Assembly (NCBI GenBank): GCA_037127315.1
Contig: JBBBDQ010000443.1
Location: forward strand, 2,111,001 to 2,175,000
Source: Ascarosepion bandense
Lineage: Eukaryota > Mollusca > Cephalopoda > Sepiida > Sepiidae
DNA: 64,000 nt
Direction: 5' to 3'
Below the pieces are notes generated by a model that was not told the DNA's origin, did no database searches, and saw only the letters and a program-made list of their open reading frames with translations. Both the position numbers and the translations under genes were made by a program. Position 1 is the first letter of the stretch. Each line of letters begins with the position of its first letter. Of the stretch, positions 63,801 through 64,000 are shown one piece after another.

Positions 63801-64000
63801 AAATTCTTCAAGAAACAAAAAATGTTAACATAAAAAGGTTTTTCTTTTCTCATTTTTTTTATTCATATTGTTTTTTACAGATAAATTGTATTTATATACA
63901 AATTTTTACCCACAAGGATATGCATACAAATATGAGTGTGAACATTTTTTTAGTAGTGTACAGATAGTAAACTGATCCTAGGCAAATCCAAAAGATACTC
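63801..64000. other. No recognised gene
   Basis: AT-rich end of window. Confidence 0.4.

Overview
This window looks like AT-rich, gene-poor intergenic or intronic DNA from a large, repeat-rich invertebrate metazoan. I find no host protein-coding gene, no bacterial-style operon and no functional RNA gene I would defend. All open reading frames are short (190 codons or fewer). The recognisable ones are pieces of reverse transcriptase or transposase; the longest ones are translations of simple purine/pyrimidine tracts. The mix of element types (Penelope-like elements, two LINE families, tRNA- and 5S-derived SINEs, solo LTRs, a mariner relic) is animal-like. A lophotrochozoan such as a mollusc is possible, but I cannot fix the phylum from sequence alone.

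I use local family names. LINE-1 is a CR1/Jockey-like non-LTR element whose 3' end carries a conserved block followed by an A-run. LINE-2 is a second non-LTR element, known here by its RT thumb and C-terminal region. SINE-A has a tRNA-like head and ends, without poly(A), in a short ACTG-rich motif. SINE-B has a different tRNA-like head. SINE-C has an unidentified head, an internal minisatellite and a conserved tail. SINE-D is usually dimeric and shares the 3' end of LINE-1. 5S-SINE has one to three 5S rRNA heads followed by the SINE-A tRNA-like head and the SINE-C-type tail. PLE means Penelope-like element.

Layout. 0-7 kb: PLE end, dispersed repeat E, LINE-1, SINE-A/B/D/C and LINE-2 pieces. 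6.8-13.7 kb: five solo LTRs with exact 5-bp target duplications, a 60-bp piggyBac-like MITE and inverted PLE ends. 13.8-18 kb: SINE-D, a 2.2-kb AT-rich satellite of about 160-bp units, and a mariner transposase relic split by a SINE-D. 18-24 kb: LINE-1/LINE-2 and the first 5S-SINE. 24-28 kb: AT- and purine-rich minisatellites. 28-36 kb: the best PLE copy, a 178-bp tandem array grown from a SINE-A body, and a second 5S-SINE. 36-43 kb: duplicated LINE-1 ends, a SINE-A palindrome and a PLE RT palindrome. 43-48 kb: a 72-bp (24-codon) tandem array, then a polypurine and a polypyrimidine tract. 48-53 kb: a 5S-SINE with three 5S heads and nested SINEs. 54-58 kb: a ~122-bp tandem array interrupted by a SINE-A, a fold-back element, LINE-1, and tandem PLE ends. 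60-64 kb: nested SINEs, LINE-2 and a tRNA-like/hammerhead-like unit.

Two ideas stand out. First, small-ribozyme-like cores (CUGANGA - stem - GAAA) recur in the PLE ends and beside a tRNA-like unit near 63.3 kb. Second, the SINEs are modular: different Pol III heads (5S, tRNA-1, tRNA-2, unknown) are attached to the same tails, and one of those tails is the 3' end of a resident LINE.
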